Of a DNA stretch of 64,000 bases, positions 34,801 to 47,473 are shown piece by piece; the first letter of the stretch is position 1, and every line of letters begins with the position of its first letter. The notes beneath the pieces were generated by a model, which saw only the letters and a program-made list of their open reading frames with translations, made no database searches and was not told the origin of the DNA. The translations under genes were made by a program, and so were the position numbers. This stretch comes from Hemicentrotus pulcherrimus (taxonomy: Eukaryota > Echinodermata > Echinoidea > Camarodonta > Strongylocentrotidae). The stretch covers positions 196,013 through 260,012 of the forward strand of contig BEXV01000085.1 in assembly GCA_003118195.1 (NCBI GenBank). The letters run 5' to 3'.

Positions 34801-37800
34801 GTTATAGCACTCTGTACTGATGTGTGTATCACGCTTTCTTCCTGCACTTGTGTATGTTATCCAATTAGATGGAATTCGTGTGCGAGTAAATAACGACTAC
34901 AAAGCACTAATATCTCATGCTGAAACAGTTAACTGCCGAAGAACAAAAAAAGAACATTGAGGCTTATCTAGTAAATGTGACAACAAATGCTGCTTCAAGA
35001 ATGTATGAATCAATGATTAATACATCAAAGATGATTCAATGCAACAATTTGGCAATGCTATGTTCTCTTCCCTTTTTCTTTAGTTAGGGGGGGGGGGGTG
35101 GAGGGTTAAGAACCCAAGCACCTTGACAAGAGGATATCTGATTTATTTTCTTCATCCTTTGAGACTGAAAGCAGAGGTACAAATGCATTTTCAGTATTTG
35201 CCATCATCCTTAGCTTTCATTATCTGAATCTGTAATTACTTGTTTATTGGAGGTCAAAGATATTTATAGGTAGTTGGGCATTATGAAAAATAATGAAACA
35301 GTGAAAGTATTTTACTCCATGTTTTGGCCTGCCCATGCTCTCGTTTAGCTAACTAATAGTTAAAAGCAGATATCAGGTAAACTTTGATATGTTTTTTTAT
35401 ATATTGGTCACTGTTCTGTACATGTTTAAATATTTTGATCTTGTGTACATGTCGTACTGACCTGTTCTTTTATGTATGTATTAAGTAAAACATTTTATTT
35501 TATATACATTTGTTCATTCCGTTTTTGTTTTTCTCTGCATTTGTTATATTCCATGACTTCCTTGCTGGACAGGGTATATGTTTGTAATATCCTCCTCATC
35601 ACTAAAAATTACAAACTAAAAAAAAAATAATTAAAACTTTACCACTGCTGTTAAATCCTTATTCTATGAATAATGATATTATATATTTAGAGAAGATATC
35701 AAATAGTTTAAATGTACGTTAAAAAGACCCAATTTTAACTTCTTTTTCAATCAATATGCTAATGGAACCACTACAATTTGGTTCAAGAACTTAAATGCAT
35801 ATTCCAAATATTCTGGGAAATTTATAAACGTCTGATAATGCATGTATCGGTGAAAGAACATGTTGAACACCAAATGTCACTTCTGGTAAATGAAAAGTAT
35901 TACATTATACTACATTAATTAGTAGTTTAATATACAAGGTCTGTTGCAAATACTGGACTTCATGTAAGATAAATGTGGGGTTGTTTTTTTTTTTGCATTG
36001 GTTTCATTTAGATTTGAAGTTTTTTAAAAGTTGCTCCTTGCCTTAAAGAAATGTTGATGTTTAATATTTGTAGCTTGTTGATAATTCAGATTTTTGCTTG
36101 TTTCAGAAGAGCTGATAAATAGGACTGAGATACATTTTGAAAAGTTTTAGCTGATGTGGTATAATTGAATGAAATCATCTTTGTCACAAAATGTATACCG
36201 ATAGGTTAGTGATTGATACATAAGGGTAATGTTAAAAAAATTCTTGGTCTGTTATAGGTGTGTCTTGGGTTTTATTCTCAAAAACTTCTTGAAGGCTATA
36301 TTATACCAATTAACCAATTACTTAGGATGGAAAAATCAAACAATGTAGTGCAAAGGTCACCTAGTATACTGTTATTTGCCATTTTATGTCCAAATGCGAC
36401 TTTCTCGATACAGTATGCTTAGAAATTCCAAGTCGTGTTAATGGAGATGTGTAGGACAGTGTAGCCTATAAAAGCTGCCTTCTTCATGTTGTCGGTTGCC
36501 GGCAAGAAAGCCGTTATTACCTTTGACAATACATAGCTCTGACTCTGTGTTTATTTTCATGGAGCAAGACAAATTAACTCAAGTACACTTTGTGCATTAT
36601 AGACTTTGCAGGTAAACCTCTGTGCACTACCTTTCTAAAATACAGTCAGGGCCAGGCTGTGCAATATTGTAAAGACTGATGATGTGTGAATGAGCTACCG
36701 TATACGTTTGTTGTTCAATGAGTAAATCAATACTTTGTTGTATCTCTCTAAAATTCTGTTATATCAATTTGTAGGTAGATTTGCAAAATGTCTTTTTTAA
36801 TAAACCAAAAGACTATACCTAATGGTAGCAAAGGTATAAGTAGCATTACAGACACAGGTGATTGCTTTTTTTTCAGTTGAAAAGATCTCAGATAGGGGAG
36901 AAAAAAAAATGTTAATATGTCAGATATGTTACTTGTTTTTCAAGCCACGGTTGTACATGTACATGCCGGTACATTTTGTTCAGCCACCTTCTTCATCTTT
37001 ATTTTGATAGGATGCTATGTACCATTACATAATCTACCCATGTTTTTTTTTAAATGTTCTTGTTCATTGTGTTAAGAAAGGTACTATGTAAATAAGAGGT
37101 GCATTTATACAACTGAATCTGAAAAGTTTCTTTTTAGCATATCACTTAGCCTGTGACTTTAATGACGAATATCATTCTGCATTGTTGATTTTCACTCCAT
37201 ATTTGATCCTTTTGCCATTTTTCAGCAGTTCAAAGAAACTCTGTAAAACTCATAGGCAAATTTTGTCAAGATGATTATCTGAAATTTGATGTATAGTGTG
37301 AGGACCATGATGAATGGTCCATGGTGTAATGGTGTAAAAGTGTGAACATCTCAAAATATAAAACTGCAATTATGTGATGGGAAGTGAAGAAATAAAAACT
37401 TTTATATTTAACAAAATTAAATCAAGTGCTTGCTCTATCTAGGAGTTATTTCTGAAGTTGGTGTCTTTTTATTGTGTGGATGTTCAAACAGTGAGTCGAG
37501 CTGTCATGATTGGGGCATTGTGGGGAAGGGGAGGGGCTGTTTAGGGTGTGACACTCCCTGCCCCCACCCCCATCCATCATTCCCCGGATTGAGGTGTTCT
37601 GTTAAAATCTACATTGGCATGGAAACCTCTGAATTAGCATATACCGGTAATGCAAAGTAGAATTAACATCATTTAACAATTGTTATGAATTGATGAATTG
37701 ATATAAGTGTGAAAATAAAGAGAATAACAGTTTAACACATAAAAACTGCTAACATAAAAATAAAATAAAAATAAAATAAAGAAATTCAAACAAATTTCAT

Positions 37801-39989
37801 TCTATCAATATGAATCAGACAACTAGAAATAGATTTATATTATTGTATTTGTTAGTTATTGCATTGAATCAAAAATCAATCATATTTCATTAGTCTTAAT
37901 GCATCCAGGATAGGCCAAGATGCCTAAAAGCTTTAACACAAACCAAAAATAAAATCAACATCAATGAACTTGGACGATTAAAAAATAAACATACTTTTAT
38001 TCAAATAATTTGATAGTCCGTCTGTCAGATATCTGTCTGTCAGATATCATCCAGTATTTTAAATATTGACAATTTCAGCACATTTAAAGTTTTGTGGATA
38101 ATTCCACATTTCATTCTAATAAGTTGTGGGGAAGGAGGGGAGCTGGAATGGATGTTTCGAGCTACTCTTAGATCAGGTAATTTTCTTACGTATAGTCCCA
38201 TGCATATTCCGAATTGTATTACTTATCATCACATACTTGTAGCTTCAGTTTGTGAAACAGAGAGAGAGAGAGAGAGAGAGGCAGACAGAGAGAGGGAGAG
38301 AGAGAGAAATAACAAATGCGACCACCAATAATTCTCTAAAAGGTACACTTTGGGGTTTCAAAGAGCGATCTAACATTAATATTCCCCCCATAGACGACAA
38401 TGTACATATAAAACCACCGTTTTTTTACAGTTTGAATATAGGATTTAGATTCAATACAAAAATGGTTAAGATTGCGCATTCGTATGCCCTCTTTCTTATT
38501 GGTCGGGAAAACACCTCTGTACTCCCAACATAGATTAAGTAACTTGAACATGATTGGTTGAAAGTTCGATGTCAGTGAACGTGGTGTAGGCCTATATAAG
38601 ACATTGTGTGATTGGACAATTATTTTCAAAACTTTTGATTACGTTTAACGTAAAATTATGAGGAGATAACAGACGTTTACTGTTTATTTTTCATTAAATT
38701 GAGGGTAGTCCATCACGGCACAGAGCGGGGTGGGACTCTGTACACCCATTTTTATATTCAAACCCTTCATTTATCAACAGATAACTTTTTCATTGGCAGC
38801 TGGAAGATAATTGCCCCGTATATAATTATCCTTGGAGTAAATATCTATCCGGGTTTACTATATGGAATTTCGTAGGTGGAATTAACACCTTTTTTAGGGG
38901 GGATGGGGTAAACTTGTCCGGAGGTAGCTGTCCGAGGGTCAATAATCCACGAGCTTGTTGTCCAGACACGGTCATTCCATGTACACTGTATCTTAATCCG
39001 CGCATTCCAGAGCGAAATTAGATGGCAGATCCTATACTCTATTTTGTTTCATCTTTGATACTTGGAAAAATATGGCAAGCCGATACGTTAGAAATAAATG
39101 TATGCGGCGCAAAGCCCACCCCCATCCTGTCCACATTTTGAGGGCTAACTTTAATATCATGCACGCATATAAATAAAGAGATTGATTGAAATTGAACCTT
39201 GAGAAGTTTTTGCCTCCTCCCCTACCGTCCAACGTCCTGGTTCTGCTTTACTGTACGTCATGATATTATCTGGACCCAATGATGATGAGTCATGGCAATA
39301 TTTACTTTTACAGTCTGTGGACACACGATCATGTGTTCAAAGTTCAGGGGCAAGGTATTATCCAATGAAGACTCACCGATCGACTCAACAACGGACCTTA
39401 TAGGAAAATGGGAAGAGGGCAATATTATTCATTCCACTGACAGGGTTTATTTTAAAGGCTATATTGATAACACGTTGTTCTTCAAATTGGGAAAATTATC
39501 CTTTTATTGCTACATTGTTTTAATGAAATGAATTGAGTCCAAAACAGCGTGTGTTAGTTTAAACTTTGTTAAAGTTTTAACGAATTGACATTTTTGATCG
39601 AATGTAAAAATTATAGATGTCTAATTTTCCTTTTTTTAATTCCTGTCATCAGAAGTAATATGTACTCATCCAAGAAAAGTAAACATAGAATGTGCATGAA
39701 ATTGTTGATATTTCCAATCAAGTAAGCGGTATATTGGCTATGACTAAAGGAGTAAACACAAGGCAATTTAATAGCTATGTACGTCAATAATTGCATGTGT
39801 GAACATTTAGATAGGCCTGAAAATGCACAAATCCAAACTGGTTTTTAATAGGCATTAAAATGAGCTGCTGAAATTGTTGATTTCTTGAAAGACTTTGCAA
39901 TCGTGTTTCATGTAGGTGAATACAATGATGTGATATCTTGTATATCTATTTATTTAATGTCTCCCAACATCAGTAGTAGAGAGCCCTGT
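34801..39989. other. intergenic region between ADAM and TRIM-NHL genes
   Basis: AT-rich with a G-run near 35088, a possible LTR- or promoter-like segment around 36440-36560 and a GA microsatellite at 38259-38310. No reading frame resembles a protein I recognise. Confidence 0.7.
38259..38310. repeat. (AG)n microsatellite
   Basis: Uninterrupted then interrupted GA dinucleotides, ending in AGGGAGAGAGAGAG. Confidence 0.95.
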
Positions 39990-40326
39990 TAAAGAGATTC
40001 ACCGCACTATTCCATGGTAACCCCACGCGCTTCAAGCTATTATTTACCTTCTGCTATCTTGCATAGCGCCACCATGACATTTTTTCCATGAAAGGGGCGT
40101 GGTGAATGGTTGGGATAATTCGATGCATTGAGGTCATTTCCGCGAACGATATTCAGGTGCTGAGTAACGTGTCGTCTGCAAACCGTGATGTTAATGAATG
40201 CACTGACGTAGCTAGCAGACGACTTTTAGGTATCAGCACAAACCGGTTGAACGAGAGAGACAGAGGCGAGCATCACTTCAATACTGCATGACCGCATAAT
40301 GATTAACGTACGATAGTAAAATGGCG
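39990..40326 (+). promoter_or_regulatory. probable promoter / 5' UTR of TRIM-NHL gene
   Basis: A GC-richer stretch directly upstream of the coding region. It holds CCATGGTAAC at 40012-40021 (an RFX half-site form) and GGGGCGTGG at 40094-40102 (Sp1/KLF-type). AAAATGGCGGC overlaps the start codon at 40318-40328 and matches the YY1 site often found at translation starts of animal housekeeping genes. No TATA box is evident. Motif matches are seen; promoter activity is inferred. Confidence 0.45.
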
Positions 40327-42408
40327 GCATCACTTTCACAGCTCTCTGTTCTTAGTCAAATCAGTGAAGAATTCCTTCTATGTCAAGTTTGTTTCGAGCG
40401 ATTTAGCAAACCCAAAGTCTTACCATGTCTTCATAGCTTTTGTGAAGCCTGTTTACTGAGATACGCGCCAGATGGAAGCCATACAATTAGATGTCCACTA
40501 TGACGGCAAGAATCGGAACTCCCTGAAAATGGCGTCTCCGGGCTGGCTGATAACTTCTTCATACTGAATCTATCGGATGTGTTCACACCGCGTAAGGATG
40601 AGGGGCCGAGGAGGAAAGCTGTGTGTACCATATGCGTTGGTCAGCATCCGGCTGAAGCTCACTATAGATGCTTGGAATGTGTCGATTTTTTATGTGATGA
40701 ATGTGCTCCATCTCATGACCACCGAATCGCCCGTTTCACTCGCAAACATCACATTATATCCGTTCCCGCTTCTGAGAATAAGAAGCTTCTCAAACGTGAG
40801 ATCGTCTGCTCCAAGCATCAATCCGAGGCGGTCCGTTTCTACTGTGAATCGTGCACGGTTCCAATCTGTCGGGAATGTATACTGATCGAACATAAGGACC
40901 ATTCTCATACCTTCCTTCAAGATGAGGTGACCCGTCATAAAAACACCATCGACGGTCTCATGAAGAATGTTCGAGATCGGATCGCAACGTTCGAGGAGGC
41001 TCTTCGAGGAGTGGATGAGGTAGAGGCCCAACTAGAGGCGAATCGTGGTCAGGCTGAGTATGTCATAGAGAGGACTCTCCAGGATGTCATGGCGCTGTTA
41101 CGTAAGCAACAGCAGGAGCTAGGACACAGATTAGCAAGGATTTGCCAGGGAAGTAAGCAGCAGCTAACCGCACACCGTAGGAGTTTACAATCTGGACTAG
41201 ATAACCTTCTTAGTGGGTTTGATTTCACCGAGAAGGCTCTAGGACATGGATCAGAGTTGGACATTCTGTCTATCAAGGACCAGGTTATCGAGAGGTTACA
41301 AGGGCTAGCAGTGGTTTCTCCTCAACAAGACTTTACAATGGAGCAGTTGAGTAACCTGTACTTCGAGGCTAAGGAAAGTGCCGTTGACCATTCCCTCCCC
41401 CAGCTAGGTGAAATCAAATGTGGTGACAAAACTTTCAGTGAACTTTCCCAGGCCACCGACACCAGATCAATATGCTCTATTGATTCAAATGAGCTTGACG
41501 ACAGCTCTATATCTGAATGTGCTCCTAAATCACCTAAGAGAACAGCCAAAGAGTCCGTGCTAAAAAAGCCCCAGATATTGTTCCACCTCAAGGATGAAAC
41601 AGATGAAGCTGGTGAGTTTGATTGGCCAAGTGGTGTTGCTACTACTGCTGATGGAGAGTACACGGCCATAGTGGATCGCGACAATGACCGTATCCAGGTC
41701 TACAATCGCAAGGGAAGATTAGAATGTAAATTTGGCTCTAGAGGGCGCCAGCCGTGTCAGTTTGAGCTTCCTCTGGACGTTGCCATTACAGGAGGTGACG
41801 ACCCGTGTGTGTATGTCACTGATGAATACAACCACCGTGTCCAGAAGCTTACTTTGTATGGTCAATACATTCTCCACTTTGGCGACAACGGTCTCTTCAA
41901 GCAGCCATATGGAATAGCTCTCGCCAAGGATGGACGCGTGGTGGTCACTGACATCGGGAAACATCGCATCACCATCCACGATCCTGACGGAAATCTCATC
42001 AGCTCCTTTGGATCTCGTGGTGACGCCGACAACCAGTTCAATGAACCTCGCTACGTCACCATCAGCAACAACCGCATCATCGTCTCCGACCACTGCAACC
42101 ATTGCATCAAGATCTTCGACTTCAAAGGCACTCATCTCCACACCTTTGGATCCTGTGGCTCTGGCAATGGTCAGTTCATCGGTCCGACCGGTGTCTGTAC
42201 CGACCAGGAAGGTAACATCCTGGTAGCTGATTGTGCCGATAGGCTACAGCTGTTTTCTCCTGAAGGGATGTTCATCCGCCATCTATTGAATGAGTCGGAT
42301 GGTCTCAGTGGGCCTCTGGGTATGGCTATGTCATCTAGCGGAGAGCTAGTAATCACCAACCTTGGTACTCACTGTGTTAACATGTTCAGGTATTCAAGCT
42401 GGGTGTAA
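40321..42408 (+). CDS. TRIM-NHL protein (RING, B-box, coiled coil, NHL) with an in-frame TGA in the RING
   Basis: Single-exon gene of 695 residues if the TGA is read through. The ATG at 40321 has A at -3 and G at +4. The RING is at 21-61 (C21-x2-C24, C36-x-H38-x2-C41-x2-C44, C58-P-L), and its eighth ligand, residue 61, is the TGA at 40501-40503. B-box 1 spans about 102-136 (C-T-I-C, C-L-E-C) and B-box 2 about 163-199 (C-S-K-H, C-E-S-C, H-K-D-H). A coiled coil spans about 200-336, a Ser/acidic linker follows, and a six-blade NHL propeller covers about 419-695 (repeated F-G-S-R-G and D-x-x-N-H-R-V/I-x patterns). No filamin domain is seen, unlike TRIM2/3/71. RING TRIMs are ubiquitin ligases, and NHL propellers bind RNA or protein. 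No other lesion is present. Starting at the ATG 40579 gives a 609-residue RING-less protein. Confidence 0.88.
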
Positions 42409-42860
42409 CCAAACAGTTCTCATTGAAGCACTTTAATGTTATACAAATTATAAACTTGGCTTCGTAAGAAAACAAAAACAAACAACCTCTCTAATTTGTC
42501 GCTGAACTTGTATTTTGTGCTACTAATTTTGAAACAAAAAGAAAAATTTTGGCTCTTAATTCATACCTAAAAAAACAGCCGGAATTAACGCCATTTTAAT
42601 CCAAATTGTGAGGTCAATTACCTGAACAACCACTGAGATGAATAAAAGCTTAATCGAGATATTTTGATGATTTTAATAAACGTTGTTGAAAACTGCACAA
42701 AATATCACCTTGTTGTGAAATGAATTCAATATCGAAGTTTAAGTTTTGTAGTAATAAAACCACAAAAGAAATCAAGGATTTTACAGTAATCGTAACGTAG
42801 TATCAATTATTGTTACAATATACTATCATGGGGCAGTATAAAGTATGTATACGCTCAATA
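42409..42860 (+). other. probable 3' UTR of TRIM-NHL gene
   Basis: AT-rich sequence with AATAAA signals at about 42641, 42675 and 42854. I looked here for a selenocysteine insertion element (ATGA, AA loop, GA quartet) and saw no convincing one by eye. Confidence 0.5.
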
Positions 42861-45800
42861 AAGCAAATACCAAAACGTGATGACATTTATTGTGAAAATA
42901 AGCTTATTAACTACTTAAAATGATTTATGTCTTAACGAAACCATCCGTTTTCAATAGGTGCTTAATTTACATGTATTGTTTTTGATCGTGACTTCGCAAG
43001 TATGTTGAGTATAACCTATACTGAACATTGAGTAGATAATGAGTTATACAAATTATGTAAGATATTCGTTGCACCATATATTTTTTTGCATATATATTTT
43101 TTTTGTAAAGCTTTTATCAAATTATTCATAGTGTTGCAATACGTGTTTTTTGGAGAGAAAAGGGGTTTTTTCTGAACATCTACCATGCTGTAATAATCGT
43201 ATTTATGCATTCAAATTCGCTGTTTATTATTGCTTTTATTGTTCGTATTCATAGAATACGATTATGTTTTATCTGAACCATAATAGGAATACTTTGCTTG
43301 ATACAATTGAATAAAGAATTTATTTCTCGTAGTGATGAGAAATCTAATTTGTCACAAATCACCTTGACAACAATTTAATACAGTTTGACATAGGGACTAG
43401 TTCATAATTAGAATTCAAAGCGATACATCAAAGCAACAAATAATTATTTTCACATTGTATAACACCCCCAAAACTGTAATTGAGGGAATAATATACTTCT
43501 GATTAGTTAAGGTTTACCGCAGCTGTTGGATAGGATTAAATGATTGAAATGATCGTTTCCAGATATTCCACCATGAAGAATTATTCTGCTTTGATAATTA
43601 GAAAGGCTCAATGTCATCAGCCTTTCTGAATTCTTGATTCATTATTCAGGAAATTATATTCAAAGAACCCGATTTGATAAAGTCGTTTTAAAAGGCCACT
43701 TATTATAGCTTATGATCAAACAAATTATAATTTCATGCTTGAAGAAATTGAGGTACATTTTGGGGGAAATCGTTAACAGAACAGAAAAGAAAGTCTATTG
43801 GTTTGTAATAAACTACACCTTTCCTGTACAAAATGACGAATTCTGTGACTAATATGTCCTTGGTTCAATGGCATTGCAAAATAGCCATTTGCATATTGGT
43901 CTCTTTGTATGCAATGCCAAATGATATACGGACACGAACAGAATAACGTCCTTACAGGCCGCTTCACATTGCTTTTATCACGGTCATAATTTCATATACC
44001 AGAGGTTCCGTTTCATGTTAATCTGTCATGTGTGCTTTTTACACAAAAATACTTCTTGATGCACACAAACGGGGGCTGTGGGGGCTGTGCACACATGCTA
44101 CCTTTTATGCAAAACAAAGAAAGCGCTAGTGTCGACATGCCCTGTTCGTCAGTGTCAAAGTCAATAAAATATGACTAGACGCTTTGTTGACATACAACAC
44201 GGTCAAAAGAATGAATAATTATAATAAGTTCTGTATATTATTCACTCCTTGTTCAGTGATGAACTCATCATCGACAAACATTCGTCATTTTGTGTTTGTT
44301 TACAGACTTTTTATCTCCTTCAGGCTTGCGGAGATTATATTTATGAATGGCAGGAAGGTATTCATTACTTGATAAGCCAGTAGTCATACCCAAAATACAT
44401 GCCTTTCCAAAGCACTGTCCTCGTATATTGCGCTGTGCATGCTATATGAACGAAGTGACTTTGATGACAAAGTATTTCGTTTTGACGATTGCTCAATAAC
44501 ACTGAAATTATCAATGAAACATACAATTTTGATTTTTTTCATTTTGATCATTTTTGTTGTGGTTAGCATTCAATAATACAGTGTTAAAATATGTAAACTA
44601 TATAAATCATGGTTGGTATTTTATTGCTTTATGTCATCTTTGGATTTGATAATCGTCCAAGTTTCATTTTTAAGGATTTTTTTAAATCTCAAAACGTGAT
44701 CATGATTTTTAAGCACAACTATTTGCAAATGCTCTGCACAACGGAACAAGGACGCCACAGTCATGTGCAAACATTTCCTTGATGAAGTTAATATTAACTT
44801 AAACATGCAAATATTTTTTGTTAAATTCCCAACAAGGTCACATTGTATACGTATATTATTGCGGTATCTAATTTACCATGTTTTACAGTCAACATTAACC
44901 AAATTTTAATCCATAAGAGAAAAATTATTAGCCATTTTATATAGCTATACTCGTAACATGGAAAACATACCATCAAGGCATCGGCATACATAATACATGA
45001 ATCTCTGGCGTATAGCAAACAGGAAAGAGGATATTCGAAGTAGCTTTAGGTAGATCTAGGAGTGATAATTGAACCGATGCGAAGTAATCCATCATATCTA
45101 TTCTTGTTGTTCAGAGCATGTAACTTATCGATATTTAAGCTTTTATCAGTCATGTTATTAAATTGAGGATATCACATTACTGCAATGTGACTCAATATAA
45201 GCATTTTAAGCGAGCATAATACCATTTCAGGGAGATAAGATTTCTTTGCAGGGATATATCAGTTTCGGATTTATACTACACCTTTGTAACATGATTGATA
45301 TAAGATTAAATCTTGATAAGCTCTTAACTGGATATTGCGAAAAAGGTGTGGCTATTCCATGACATGGATGTATTTGTTTACCTTTGGCGCTTTTTTGTTC
45401 ACAATTATACATGACAACTTTAATTTGGTTTATTTTCAAAGAGGTTTGCATATTTTTGAAATTTTAGTTACAGATAGTATATGCTAAAGTGAAATAAATA
45501 AAATATATTCGTTGAACATTCAAAATGATTTTTCGCAAATCTTTTTATTTTGGGCTCGTTATCACATGTATAAAGAGGAATACAATTATGGAACAATGGA
45601 AATTAGTAAATAATGACGTCACTAGTATTCTCGATTTGCCGCATGAAATCCTTCAGTGCTCAATCAGAATATTTGCGTCATGACACGTTTTGTTTTCTGT
45701 TTTAATCGTGTAAATATAAAGTGGAATAAAACTATTTACAAATGGGCAACAATTCGCATGGTAACAAGGAAAACAACCTAGTGCGAGCGTGTTACAATTA

Positions 45801-46642
45801 CGAAAGGAATTTCATTATTTACATCAATATCTGGAATGCCACGAAAATGCAAATAAAGTTTGATAAACTTATGAACAAGAATGCCCTTTGGCAGCTGGTA
45901 AACCCAGGAGACCGTATCCTTCTGTTTTATTAATTTCATTAAGAGGTCGGGGATATTAAATTTGCGGCTTTGGTTGATAGTGCAGTAGCCCATGAGTGGT
46001 GAGTGAGCTAGTTTATCGATCGCAATAAATTTTGGCGCCGGTTAACATCCAATGAGCTTCTTATTTAGACGGTAAGAGCAGGGAGACATGAGTGTCCCTG
46101 GTATACTCCAAGGGTAGCTCTGATTGGCCACTACTCAGTCGAAATTCATTTTGATATAATCTCAAATATTGATAGCTTTTTCGTAAGACAATCAGACACG
46201 CAACGCATTAGAAGATTTTGTTTTGTTCTCGAGGCATCAACTGAGCATAAATAACAAATTATTTATATACTGTGGATGTAAACTTCCTCACCATGCCTGC
46301 AAAAGATTCAGTTTGATTATGCGTTGGCGCCAATAACTATGTTGATAATATTTTCCCTTTTTAGACGATACCAAAAACTTCTTTGTCCCCTAGGAAATCT
46401 TAAAATATAATCGAGTTTTTCTTTTTATTGGGAAAAACAGACCCCTAGGAGTATGCCTTCGAGTATGTCTATGTCATTTGGCCAGTATCACAGCTATGTA
46501 AATACAAGACCTGTCCTTGCCTTTACTTATTAGCGTCGTTTGGCATGGACGTAGCTATCTTGTAGCAAGACTGTCCTCGTGATTAAGATAATTTGAGGTT
46601 TGATGAGGTCTTGATCACAATCCCCTACACATTCTTCAACTC

Positions 46643-47060
46643 CACCCCACCCCTCTTCAAGAGGGTACTCTTTTTTTATCCTTCCAATCATAATTGGTTA
46701 GAGCAATATTTTACCCTGCTCGTTCCAGTATAGGGTGGGGTATGTATAAACATCCATGCTGTGTTAGTGCAGGGAGTCCAACTCACTGGTTAGTCAATTC
46801 CTATCCGCTCTTGATAATGCCGAATCACGTCGTGATGATGGCGACCTAACCCTCCCATTACACCTCATCCCACCCCGTCACACCCCACCCCTTCCCATAA
46901 GGGTACTCTTCATTACCCTTACAAAGCAATGCCCTTCCCTACTGGCCCCAGTGAGAATAAGGGTGGGGTGTGTATACGCAAACAATCATGCTGTGTTAGC
47001 GCTCCATCTCCTATCCGCAGCTCATGGTAATGCAAAGTCACGCGGTGGTGATGGCGACCA
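46643..47060. repeat. tandem duplication, 238-bp unit
   Basis: Copies start at 46643 and 46881 with CACCCCACCCCTTCC-like sequence followed by AGGGTACTCTT. They continue through TAGGGTGGGGTATGTATA-like sequence, CATGCTGTGTTAG and GATGATGGCGACC. They differ by about a fifth of positions, so this is an old duplication. Confidence 0.8.
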
Positions 47061-47403
47061 GGGAGTATGGTTGGTGTGGATCGCATCATCACCTGTGTGG
47101 AATGCATGTCGTGTGGAGCTCTATGCGCATATTGTATTTGTCGCTCTGGGTTTCATTAGTGTGCATTAAAGGTGCACATGCTGAATATGGACCCTTGCTG
47201 CTTGATTAAAACTGTTAATCTGAATCGAAATGAAATAACATCATCTATTACTGTTAACCCCTTGGTCAATACAAAATATCGGATTAAAAAAGATGGGTAT
47301 GGCATTTTACTATGAATATTATGAAAGAATATACGAAATTATTGGCGCAAACCTAGCCTCCTGTTCATATGATACTAAAAGAAACCCCAAATTATCCCAT
47401 AAT

Positions 47404-47473
47404 ATTACATGTCTAAAACATTATACATGTCTAACATATTATATATGTCTAACATATTATATATGGCTGATAC
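47404..47473. repeat. 18-bp tandem repeat, four copies
   Basis: ATTATACATGTCTAACAT units at 47404, 47420, 47438 and 47456 with one or two changes each. The first copy is two bases short. Confidence 0.9.

Noticed and set aside
40577..42359. Many other frames overlapping the TRIM-NHL gene on both strands
   Set aside because: They are shadows of a long, codon-biased coding region and show no domain pattern of their own.
43570..43640. Small inverted repeat AGAAAGGCT / AGCCTTTCT
   Set aside because: Short arms, no flanking duplication, and of a size expected by chance.
45614..45621. Perfect CRE TGACGTCA, also at 1326-1333
   Set aside because: An 8-base palindrome is expected about once in a window this size, so two hits carry little weight.
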